Assembly (NCBI RefSeq): GCF_000719865.1
Contig: NZ_JOID01000019.1
Span: 66,735-130,734, forward strand
Direction: 5' to 3'
DNA: 64,000 nt
Source of the DNA: Streptomyces albus subsp. albus
GTDB lineage: Bacteria; Actinomycetota; Actinomycetes; Streptomycetales; Streptomycetaceae
A model generated the notes under the pieces. It was not told the DNA's origin. It worked only from the letters and a program-made list of their open reading frames with translations, and searched no databases. The stretch's first letter is position 1, and each line of letters begins with the position of its first letter. Position numbers and translations under genes: made by a program. This document shows, piece by piece, positions 1-6,987 of this stretch.

Positions 1-1050
1 CATGTGGGGCCGCAGGGCGGACAGGCAGCGGTGGGCGTGGTACTCGGCGGTCGAGTAGTTGCCGAGCGCCAGGTGCGCAGAGAGGGCCAGGGAGTCCAGT
101 TCGGCTTGGTCGTAGAAGGCGAGCATCCACACCGGCCGGTAGTCGGCGGGGTCGGCGCGCAGCATGGCGTCCTGCGCCTGATCGAACGCCCGTCGGGTGC
201 CGGTGCGGTCCTGAGCTGTGCCGTGGATGGCGCCCTGGCGGGCCAGGCCGAGGGAGGCGAACATGGGGTCTCGGCGAGTGAGGTGCAGGTTGCGGGCGAC
301 GTCGTTGGCGGCGGACGCGTCGGCGGGGCGACCCAGGTGCCGGTACATGGTGCCCGCGTGGCTCCAGATGCGGAACTTGATGGCCTGGTCGCCGGACATC
401 TCGGCGAGGGCCTGGGCCTCGCGCATGTGAGCCTTGGCCACGTCGTAGCGCCGGCCATCGATGGCGGCCCACATCGCGGAGGAGCGGAAGGCGGCCGCTG
501 AGGCATAGAGGTTGCTGCGTACGCGCTGGGTGGCACTGCCGGCGTTCTGGAGATTGAGCGCCTCGTCGGCGAGGGAGGCGGCCCGCTGCTCGATACCGAG
601 TTGTCCGCCGTGGCGGTGGTCGCTGGCGATGATCTCGGCGAAGCGCTTGTTGAGGCGATTGACGTCGCTCATGCCGATGCGGCGCGGCGATGCGGTGCCG
701 GGTGCGGCTGCTGCTGCGGCAGCCGCCGCGATGCTGCCGACGAGGGCACGGCGCTTCATATCGGGGTCCTCCTGCTGCGGTGGGGCCGGGGTGGACGAAG
801 GCCGGCCCCGTGGCACGAACCCTAAAGCGACGGCGGGCAGGCCGCTGACATCCTCAAGTGCCTTACGGGAGGCCGACTTTGGCCACGTGACCCGGCCCGC
901 TTTCCATGCTCGGACCGATGAGCCGTCGAGTCCTCCAGGGCGCCCGGTCAACCGCTCAATGGCCCTGTTCACGGCCTCGGCGAGGCTGTTGGAGCTGTAG
1001 CCGTGTTCGGTCATCCACGCCTCAAAAACGGTATTGCGGGTGGTGTCCAT
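1..1050 (-). CDS. XRE-type/helical-repeat transcriptional regulator, 3' end cut by window edge
   Basis: The frame is open from an ATG at 1048-1050 down to base 1 (350 codons), so the C-terminus lies outside the window. The first ~75 residues (AWMTEHGYSSNSLAEAVNRA, then SSVRAWKAGRVTWPKSASR) look like a helix-turn-helix DNA-binding domain of the kind found in Streptomyces regulators. The rest is alpha-helical, Ala-rich and TPR-like, with repeated patterns around Ala/Tyr/Arg such as YDVAKAHMREAQALAEMSG. An internal ATG at 757-759 (MKRRALVGSIAAAAAAAA) mimics a signal peptide, but the frame is continuous upstream and codon bias holds, so the longer product is preferred. It is divergent from the ATPase at 1292. 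Family assignment is by general resemblance; the target is unknown. Confidence 0.75.
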   Translation of the reverse strand, partial: MDTTRNTVFEAWMTEHGYSSNSLAEAVNRAIERLTGRPGGLDGSSVRAWKAGRVTWPKSASRKALEDVSGLPAVALGFVPRGRPSSTPAPPQQEDPDMKRRALVGSIAAAAAAAAAPGTASPRRIGMSDVNRLNKRFAEIIASDHRHGGQLGIEQRAASLADEALNLQNAGSATQRVRSNLYASAAAFRSSAMWAAIDGRRYDVAKAHMREAQALAEMSGDQAIKFRIWSHAGTMYRHLGRPADASAANDVARNLHLTRRDPMFASLGLARQGAIHGTAQDRTGTRRAFDQAQDAMLRADPADYRPVWMLAFYDQAELDSLALSAHLALGNYSTAEYHAHRCLSALRPHM

Positions 1051-1220
1051 GCGGGCACGGTAGTCCGCGCGATCCCCACCTGCCAGGTAAAGCAGAGGTC
1101 AAAACGCCCTAGGTCGGTCCGTCGGCTGAACCTCTGAACGTCCTAACCAACCTGCCGGGCAAGGGAGTTGTCTGGGTACCGGTCGCCCCCTACGCCGCAC
1201 CGTGCGGGCGGCTGTTGACG

Positions 1221-1263
1221 GCCCGGCCCGCCCTTGAGGTTCCCCCGCGGGGGTGGGCCGGGC
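1221..1263 (+). promoter_or_regulatory. Long GC-rich hairpin in the leader of the ATP-binding protein gene
   Basis: Arms GCCCGGCCCGCCC (1221-1233) and GGGTGGGCCGGGC (1251-1263) pair over 13 positions with one G-U type mismatch. The loop region contains a second small CCCCGCGGGG palindrome. The structure ends 28 bases before the start codon and has no U-tract, so it may be an attenuator or leader structure rather than a simple terminator. Confidence 0.4.
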
Positions 1264-1291
1264 GCCGAGACGACACGAAGGCTCCACCCCA

Positions 1292-1738
1292 ATGACGAGT
1301 CTGAAAACGCCAGTTGAGGCCCTCTCTGTCGGCCACCCCACGTACACCCAGACCTTCCCGTGCGAGCCGACCACGGCCGAGATCGGCCGCGAACTCGTCC
1401 GAGACCTCCTCAGTGTGTGGCATCTCGACGGCCTCGCCGACCGTGCCGCGCTGATCGTCACGGAGCTGATTGCGAACGCCTCCAGGCACACTCCGTGTCC
1501 CGAGGTCCGCCTCACGGTTGGGCGGCCGGACGCGACACGACTGCGTATCGGGATCGTCGACCGGGAAGCATCGCGTCTGCCCATACTCAGCCAGGCGGCT
1601 GACGACGACGAGTCGGGCCGCGGACTGCTCCTCGTCGATGCTGTCGCCGACCGGTGGGGCTACGACCTGCACGGCTCGGGCAGACGCCCTTGGGGCAAAG
1701 AGGTCTGGGCGGAACTCCGCACCGAGGGCGGCAAGTGA
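1292..1738 (+). CDS. ATP-binding protein, RsbW/SpoIIAB-type HATPase (anti-sigma regulatory factor family)
   Basis: 148 residues. The fold signature is HATPase_c_2: an N-box region ALIVTELIANASRHT with conserved Glu and Asn, then a D-x-x-G-like LRIGIVDREA, then a Gly-rich lid SGRGLLLVDAVADRWG. Single-domain proteins of this kind are abundant in Streptomyces and act as anti-sigma or switch kinases; the partner cannot be read from sequence. The start at 1292 is chosen because GAAGG lies just upstream and the conserved region begins shortly after; the longer upstream frame runs through a hairpin. The stop overlaps the GTG of the next small gene (GTGA). Such ATPases are commonly found beside FxLD lanthipeptide genes, so a regulatory link is possible but inferred. 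Confidence 0.85.
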   Translation: MTSLKTPVEALSVGHPTYTQTFPCEPTTAEIGRELVRDLLSVWHLDGLADRAALIVTELIANASRHTPCPEVRLTVGRPDATRLRIGIVDREASRLPILSQAADDDESGRGLLLVDAVADRWGYDLHGSGRRPWGKEVWAELRTEGGK

Positions 1739-1947
1739 GCATCCCGGCCACGGCACCCTCGCCCCTTCCGGATCTCGCCCGACTCCGACCCCGACAGCAG
1801 ATGGCCATGGATTGCGCCCTCTGCGCCCGGCCGCTGGGAGCGAGCGGTCGACGGCTGGACGAGATACGCCACCGAGGCCTGCCGTTCCAGCTCTGGGCCT
1901 GCGCTCCCAACTGCCAGGCCACCAGATCGACTATCCCGACCAGCTGA
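1735..1947 (+). CDS. Small Cys-containing hypothetical protein (70 aa)
   Basis: It starts with GTG at 1735, overlapping the stop of the upstream ATPase gene by four bases, which implies translational coupling. The product has a CxxC pair (MDCALCARPLG) and a CxxxxC pair near the end (WACAPNCQATR), a spacing that could form a small zinc-binding knuckle. No signal peptide or membrane segment is seen. I do not recognise a named family. The codon third positions are G/C-rich, and coupling to a real gene supports expression. The start could alternatively be an ATG at 1801 or 1807. Confidence 0.6.
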   Translation: MSIPATAPSPLPDLARLRPRQQMAMDCALCARPLGASGRRLDEIRHRGLPFQLWACAPNCQATRSTIPTS

Positions 1948-1965
1948 GAAAGGGGATGTCCTCCC

Positions 1966-2154
1966 ATGGAGCGGCCGTGGATCACCGGCGATTGCTGGCT
2001 CGGCTGCCGGCGTACCGGAGTCCTGGTGATCTGGCTCGGCCCGGTGCAGTGGGACGGGCAGCACGCCCCCTTCTACGCGTGCGAGCCGTGCCTCGATCGC
2101 CTCAAGTCCCAGGCGCTCGCCTACTTCATGGAGCGGCGACCGGCACCCGCTTGA
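1966..2154 (+). CDS. Small hypothetical protein (62 aa)
   Basis: ATG at 1966, preceded by GAAAGGGGATG as a strong ribosome-binding region. The product, beginning MERPWITGDCWLGCRRTGV, has a CxxxC pair near the N-terminus and a CxxC pair (ACEPCLDRL) in the second half, so it may bind a metal. It is Trp-rich and lacks a membrane span. It lies 18 bases after the previous small gene and probably shares its transcript. Both small genes sit directly upstream of the lanthipeptide precursor. The function is unknown. Confidence 0.6.
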   Translation: MERPWITGDCWLGCRRTGVLVIWLGPVQWDGQHAPFYACEPCLDRLKSQALAYFMERRPAPA

Positions 2155-2343
2155 TCAGACTCACGGCACACGACTTCCCGGCGTGAGGCAGGCACCCCGC
2201 GGGGACTTCCTACGCGGAACACGCCCCCTCGCGCCGGGTGGCCAGGAGCCGTCCGGGGAGCAGCCGTCTGGCAACACTCCCGTGGCGGCGCCTGGTGGGC
2301 GCTCCGGCCCAGTAACACCACAACGATTACGAGGAGTTGAAGC

Positions 2344-2523
2344 ATGACGCGCAGCACCGTAGTTTCCAGCCGCACCGAAGTACGCCCACAGATCCCCGGG
2401 GCGTCGGACGGCTTCGACCTGGACGTCTCCCTCGTCGAGATCGCCGACCCGGCCGGCCTGGTCAACCTGACCGACGACAACTGCGGGTCCACCTGCGGCG
2501 CCTGCACCACCAACGTCGCCTGA
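2344..2523 (+). CDS. FxLD-family lanthipeptide precursor peptide
   Basis: 59 residues. GAGGAG (2331-2336) sits seven bases before the ATG. The leader carries the family-defining F-x-L-D motif as FDLDVSLVE (residues 24-32), the element recognised by LanB/LanC in class I systems. The C-terminal core after about residue 40 reads NLTDDNCGSTCGACTTNVA: three cysteines (47, 51, 54) and Ser/Thr at 43, 49, 50, 55 and 56 that could be dehydrated, allowing up to three (methyl)lanthionine rings. Asp44-Asp45-Asn46 offers carboxylates for the isoaspartate-forming methyltransferase encoded downstream. Ring topology and the leader cleavage site cannot be read from sequence. The gene is followed by LanB, LanC and the FxLD methyltransferase on the same strand. 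Confidence 0.93.
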   Translation: MTRSTVVSSRTEVRPQIPGASDGFDLDVSLVEIADPAGLVNLTDDNCGSTCGACTTNVA

Positions 2524-2546
2524 CCCGGTCCCGAGATCACCCCGGT

Positions 2547-2580
2547 CTGGTGCCGCCGCGATTCCACGCGGCGGCACCAG
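2547..2580 (+). terminator. Perfect 14-bp hairpin between precursor and lanB
   Basis: CTGGTGCCGCCGCG (2547-2560) pairs exactly with CGCGGCGGCACCAG (2567-2580) around a six-base loop. It lies 24 bases after the precursor stop and 20 bases before the lanB ribosome-binding site. No U-tract follows, so it is probably a leaky terminator or an mRNA-stabilising element that keeps precursor mRNA in excess over enzyme mRNA, as in other lanthipeptide operons. Confidence 0.7.
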
Positions 2581-2611
2581 CCACCCGGCCCCTCACGTAC
2601 GGAGGTACTCG

Positions 2612-5600
2612 GTGGTTGCTCCGCCCGCAGCGTTCCGCACCGGTCCCACTGCTCTCGTCCGCGCCGTGGCATGGCCCTCGCTGCCGTTTCCTCCATGCCC
2701 TGACCTCGATGACCGCTCGCCCAGTGCTTCGTCTGCCCGTGTGGCGTGGCTACGCGCGGTTTGGGCGGACAAGGACATCGCCGAGGCACTCCAGCACTCC
2801 AGCCCGGTCCTGGCCGCACAGGTAGGGATCCTGTGCGCGGCCGAGCATCCCGCCTTCCGGGACGTGCAGCGCGCGGCGCTGTCCGTGGCCCGCTACCTGC
2901 TGCGGGCCCTGCACCGGGCTACGCCTTTCGGCCTGTTCGCCGGCGTGGCCACCGCGGAGTTCGGCCCGCAGGCGCGGGCCGACTGGGGCGAGGAGCACGT
3001 GGCCATCGGCCGCGCGGAGGCAGAGTGGCTGGCGGCCCTGGTCGCACAGTTGGAGTCATGCCCGGACCTCCTCGAACGGCTGCCCGTCGTTATCAACAAC
3101 ACCGTGACGTACCGGGGTGACCGGCTCATCGTGCCGTTCCAGCCCGATGTTCAGGACGACCGGACTCGCGCGGTCGAGGCGTCCTTGGCCCTGACCGGAC
3201 CGGTGCGCGCGGTCCTTACCGCGAGCCGTGCGCCGATCCGGTTCGGCACCCTCGTGGACAAGCTCCAAGCGGAGTTCCCCGAGGCCGGTCCCGAGAAGGC
3301 GTGTCAACTGCTGGCGGAGCTGATCCGGCGGCGGGTACTGATCACGAGCCTGCACGCTCCGAGCACCGAGATCGACGCCCTCGGGTACCTGCTCGGCCAA
3401 CTTGACGCGATCGACGCTGGAAGCCTCACTCCGGTCGCGGAGACCGTACGCGAACTCCACGCGGTCCGGGCGGGCCTGGAGGAGTGCGCCACGCGCGGCG
3501 GCCGGGACAGCGCCGCGGCGCGGATGCGAGACCTCGTCCCTGGCCTGCGTCGCCACCCCGTCGCGCTCGACCTCCGCCTGGACGCGCAGATCGTTCTGCC
3601 GGAGGCTGTCGCCCGAGAGATCGAGCGCGCCGCTCTCATCCTGACCCGCTTGAGCATCCGCCCGTACGGGACCGCCGCCTGGAACGAGTACCACCAGCGG
3701 TTCTACGAGCGGTACGGCATCGGCACGATGGTGCCGCTCGCGGAGACCGTGGCGGACAGCGGCACCGGCTATCCCGACGGCTACCCAGGCGCTCCGGCCG
3801 GCGCACGCAGGCCCCGCGTCTCCGCTCGGGATGACGCCCTCGTACGGCTGGCTCAGGCCGCCGCGCTCGACGGCCGTGACGAAGTGATCCTCACGGACGA
3901 ACAGATTGAGGCCCTGGACGTGGGTCCCGACGAGCCGCGGCTGCCGCCGCACTTGGAGATCGTGGTGCGGGTGCACGCGGCCAGCCTGGAGGAGTTGCAG
4001 CGCGGGCGGTTCCGGCTGGAGGCCGTGAGCGTGTCCCGTGGTGTCGGCGTCTCCACGGGCCGATTCCTCAGCGTGCTGGCCCGCGCCGACCGGGAGACCC
4101 TGGTCACAGAGCTTGCCGACCTCCCGGCCGCAGACGGCAACACCATGCCCGTGCAGCTCTCTTTCCCGCCCCTGCTCTCCGAGAGCGCCCACGTCACCCG
4201 CTCCCCACAGGTTCTACCCACCGTGATCAGCCTTCAGGAGCACCGCGCCCCGCAGGACACCGTCCTCACCCCGGAGGACTTGGCTGTGGGGTGCGACGGC
4301 CGCCGCATGTACCTCGCCGTCCCCGAGCGAGGCCACCGCGTGGAGGCCGTCGGGATGCACGCGCTGAATCTGCGCACCCACACTCCGCCACTGGTGCGGT
4401 TCCTCACCGAACTGTCCCGCGCCCAGTGCGCGCAGGTCACCGTCTTCGACTGGGGCGTCGCAACGGCGATGCCGTTCCTTCCACGTCTGCGGTACGGCCG
4501 CATCGTGCTGGCCCCGGCACGCTGGCGGCTGGAAGAGTCCGAACTGCCCGGCCATGCCCGCCCTCGGGCCGAGTGGGACGCCGCGCTCAGCGACTGGCGT
4601 GCCCGGCGGAGGCTGCCGCGCCGCGTCTACCTCATGGAGGACGACCGGCGCCTCTTCCTCGACCTTGACGAGGCCGGCCACCGTGCGCTCCTGCGCAGAC
4701 ACCTCGACCGGACGCGCCTGGCCGTACTCGTCGAGGCCCCGGAACCGGAGGCTTACGGCTGGTGCGGCGGGCGAGCCCACGAGGTCGTGGTGCCACTCAA
4801 AGCAACCAGGCCGTCGGCATGGCCGCCACTGCCAGCTCCCAGCCGGGCCCGTGCCCTGTCTGCGGCCCAGATGCAGACGCCTGCCTCTTCGTCGGTTCTT
4901 CTGGCTGCCCTCTACGGTGACCCCCGCCGCCAAGACGTCTTGCTCTTCCGGCACCTGCCCGGCCTCCTCGAACAGCTCGGCAACCCGCCGTGGTGGTTCA
5001 TCCGCTTCCGCGACCCGGACCAACACCTCCGCGTACGCATCGCCCTCCCCGACCCGGAAGCCTTCGCCGACACGGCCCGAACGGTGAGCGCCTGGGCCGA
5101 CGAGCTGCGAAGCATCGGACTGATGGCCGACCTGCGCTATCCCACCTCCTACCGCGAGATGGGCCGCTGGGGCTCCGGCACCGCATGGGAGGCGGCCGAG
5201 GAGGTGTTCCGGGCGGACTCGCGCGCCGTCCTGGCCCAGCTCGCGCAGCCACAGCGCCCCGGACTGCGCACGCTGGTTGCGGCCCACACGGTCGCCATCG
5301 CCTCTGCGTTCCTCGGCAGCACCGCAGCCGGTATGCGGTGGCTGATCGACCACATTCCGCCGACAGCCCCCAAACCGGTTCCACGCCCGCAGTTCACCGA
5401 GGCCGTACGGCTCGCCGACCCGAGCGACGACTGGTCAGCCCTGCGTAGCGTCCCGGGCGGAGACGCCATCGTGTCCGGATGGGCCGACCGGGAAGCGGCA
5501 CTCGCCGCGTACCGGCCGCACCTGCCCGGCCCGGACACCCAGGGCATCGCCGTCGACGACGTCCTGACCTCCCTGCTGCACGTTCACTTCGTGCGCCACG

Positions 5601-5695
5601 TCGCCGTGAACTTCCCGGAGGAAGAGGTGTGCCTCTACCTCGCGCGTGCCGCCGCCTTGGCCTGGACCGCCCGCACCAGGGGGAGGGCTTCGTGA
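2612..5695 (+). CDS. Lantibiotic dehydratase (class I LanB, full length)
   Basis: 1027 residues, the usual size for a complete LanB. The N-terminal ~750 residues are the glutamylation domain (for example RALHRATPFGLFAGVATAEFG near residue 95); the last ~265, from SSVLLAALYGDPRRQDVLLF near residue 760, are the SpaB_C glutamate-elimination domain (WWFIRFRDPDQHLRVRI). Family members use glutamyl-tRNA to activate Ser/Thr of the precursor and eliminate glutamate to give dehydroalanine/dehydrobutyrine in the cytoplasm. The GTG start at 2612 follows GGAGGT at 2601-2606. The stop overlaps the GTG of lanC (GTGA), so the two are coupled. The substrate is presumably the FxLD peptide encoded just upstream. 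Confidence 0.95.
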   Translation: MVAPPAAFRTGPTALVRAVAWPSLPFPPCPDLDDRSPSASSARVAWLRAVWADKDIAEALQHSSPVLAAQVGILCAAEHPAFRDVQRAALSVARYLLRALHRATPFGLFAGVATAEFGPQARADWGEEHVAIGRAEAEWLAALVAQLESCPDLLERLPVVINNTVTYRGDRLIVPFQPDVQDDRTRAVEASLALTGPVRAVLTASRAPIRFGTLVDKLQAEFPEAGPEKACQLLAELIRRRVLITSLHAPSTEIDALGYLLGQLDAIDAGSLTPVAETVRELHAVRAGLEECATRGGRDSAAARMRDLVPGLRRHPVALDLRLDAQIVLPEAVAREIERAALILTRLSIRPYGTAAWNEYHQRFYERYGIGTMVPLAETVADSGTGYPDGYPGAPAGARRPRVSARDDALVRLAQAAALDGRDEVILTDEQIEALDVGPDEPRLPPHLEIVVRVHAASLEELQRGRFRLEAVSVSRGVGVSTGRFLSVLARADRETLVTELADLPAADGNTMPVQLSFPPLLSESAHVTRSPQVLPTVISLQEHRAPQDTVLTPEDLAVGCDGRRMYLAVPERGHRVEAVGMHALNLRTHTPPLVRFLTELSRAQCAQVTVFDWGVATAMPFLPRLRYGRIVLAPARWRLEESELPGHARPRAEWDAALSDWRARRRLPRRVYLMEDDRRLFLDLDEAGHRALLRRHLDRTRLAVLVEAPEPEAYGWCGGRAHEVVVPLKATRPSAWPPLPAPSRARALSAAQMQTPASSSVLLAALYGDPRRQDVLLFRHLPGLLEQLGNPPWWFIRFRDPDQHLRVRIALPDPEAFADTARTVSAWADELRSIGLMADLRYPTSYREMGRWGSGTAWEAAEEVFRADSRAVLAQLAQPQRPGLRTLVAAHTVAIASAFLGSTAAGMRWLIDHIPPTAPKPVPRPQFTEAVRLADPSDDWSALRSVPGGDAIVSGWADREAALAAYRPHLPGPDTQGIAVDDVLTSLLHVHFVRHVAVNFPEEEVCLYLARAAALAWTARTRGRAS

Positions 5696-6966
5696 CCGCC
5701 TACCCCGCGCTCGGCCTGGTCGACGCCATCGCCGCTCAGCTCGCCGACCCCGACACCGTGCCCCTCGGCTCCAGGACTCTGTCCTCGGACCGGCAGCACC
5801 TCGCCTACGGCCCGCCCGGAATCGCGCTCCTGCACGTCGAGCTGGCCGCGAACGGCCTCGGCCCGTGGCACCGCGCCCACTACTGGCTCACCGCCGCCTC
5901 CCGGCAGCCGCTCACCAGCGGCTCGGACAGCCACCCGTTCTACGGAGTGCCCGCCTTCGCCCATGCCCTGAGCTGTGCCGCCGACCACCTTCCCGGCTCC
6001 TACCAGCGCGCCCTCGACGCGATGGACGGACAGGTCGCAGTCGACGTCGGACGCCGTCTCGACGCCGCGCACCGCCGCATCGACGCCGGACGCCTGCCGC
6101 AGCTCGCCGAGTTCGACGTCATCCGGGGCCTCACCGGATACGGCGCCTATCTACTGCGCCGAAACCCCGGCAGCTCCACGATGCGCGCCGTTCTCGACTA
6201 CTGCGTGCGGCTCACCGAACCGATCACCCACCACGGCGAGACCCTGCCGGGCTGGTGGGCGGAGACCGGGCCCTCGGGCAGTCCGGACGACCGATTCCCT
6301 GGCGGGCACGCCAACACCGGTATGGCGCACGGCATCGGCGGCGTGCTCGCCCTCCTGGCCCTCGCCGCTCGGAACGGCTCCGTCATCGATGGCCACCATG
6401 CAGCATTGCGCACCATCCTCGCCTGGCTGGACCGTTGGAAGGAGAAGGCCGACGGCGGGCCGGTCTGGCCGTACTGGGTCACGCAGGGCGAGCTGCGCAG
6501 GGGGCGTCTCGTCCCCTCCGCGCCCCGGCGGCCCTCCTGGTGCTACGGCACCGCTGGCCTCGCCCGCGCCCAGCAACTTGCCGCGCTGGCCCTCGGCGAT
6601 GCCAGCCGCCAGATCGACGCGGAGAACGCGCTCGTGGCCGCCCTCACCGACCTCGAGCAGCTGAAGGCCACGACGGACAACGGCCTCTGCCACGGGTTCG
6701 CCGGCCTCGCCCACACTGCCGCGCGTACGGCCGACGATGCCCACCCCTCGACCGCGGGAAGACTCCGCGCCGTGATCCCGGCCCTCCTGGCTGCGGTCAC
6801 CCCTCCGGGCACCGACCCCGAACTCATGGCCACGGCGCTCATCCAGGACGAGAAAGGCGGACCCGGCCTACTCGACGGCGCCGCCGGCACAGCCCTGGCC
6901 CTCCTCGCGCCCAGCACCGCAGCACCACCCCAGTCCGCCTGGGACGCATGCCTCCTCATCTCTTGA
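5692..6966 (+). CDS. Lanthionine synthetase C family protein (LanC cyclase)
   Basis: 424 residues, typical for LanC. The three metal ligands are visible: Cys in PSWCYGTAGLARA (near residue 283) and Cys-His in NGLCHGFAGLAH (near 332). The catalytic-region His-Gly occurs in MAHGIGGVLALL (near 212). LanC enzymes bind zinc and catalyse addition of Cys thiols to dehydrated residues to form thioether rings. The start chosen is GTG 5692, which overlaps the lanB stop by four bases and gives a normal N-terminus; the open frame extends further upstream but lies inside lanB. It ends 21 bases before the methyltransferase gene. Confidence 0.95.
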   Translation: MTAYPALGLVDAIAAQLADPDTVPLGSRTLSSDRQHLAYGPPGIALLHVELAANGLGPWHRAHYWLTAASRQPLTSGSDSHPFYGVPAFAHALSCAADHLPGSYQRALDAMDGQVAVDVGRRLDAAHRRIDAGRLPQLAEFDVIRGLTGYGAYLLRRNPGSSTMRAVLDYCVRLTEPITHHGETLPGWWAETGPSGSPDDRFPGGHANTGMAHGIGGVLALLALAARNGSVIDGHHAALRTILAWLDRWKEKADGGPVWPYWVTQGELRRGRLVPSAPRRPSWCYGTAGLARAQQLAALALGDASRQIDAENALVAALTDLEQLKATTDNGLCHGFAGLAHTAARTADDAHPSTAGRLRAVIPALLAAVTPPGTDPELMATALIQDEKGGPGLLDGAAGTALALLAPSTAAPPQSAWDACLLIS

Positions 6967-6987
6967 TCCACCGACCGAAGGACCTCT

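Noticed and set aside
4..501. Open frame of 165 aa on the plus strand
   Set aside because: It is the antisense of a continuous minus-strand regulator gene (1-1050) with helix-turn-helix and helical-repeat features and better codon use.
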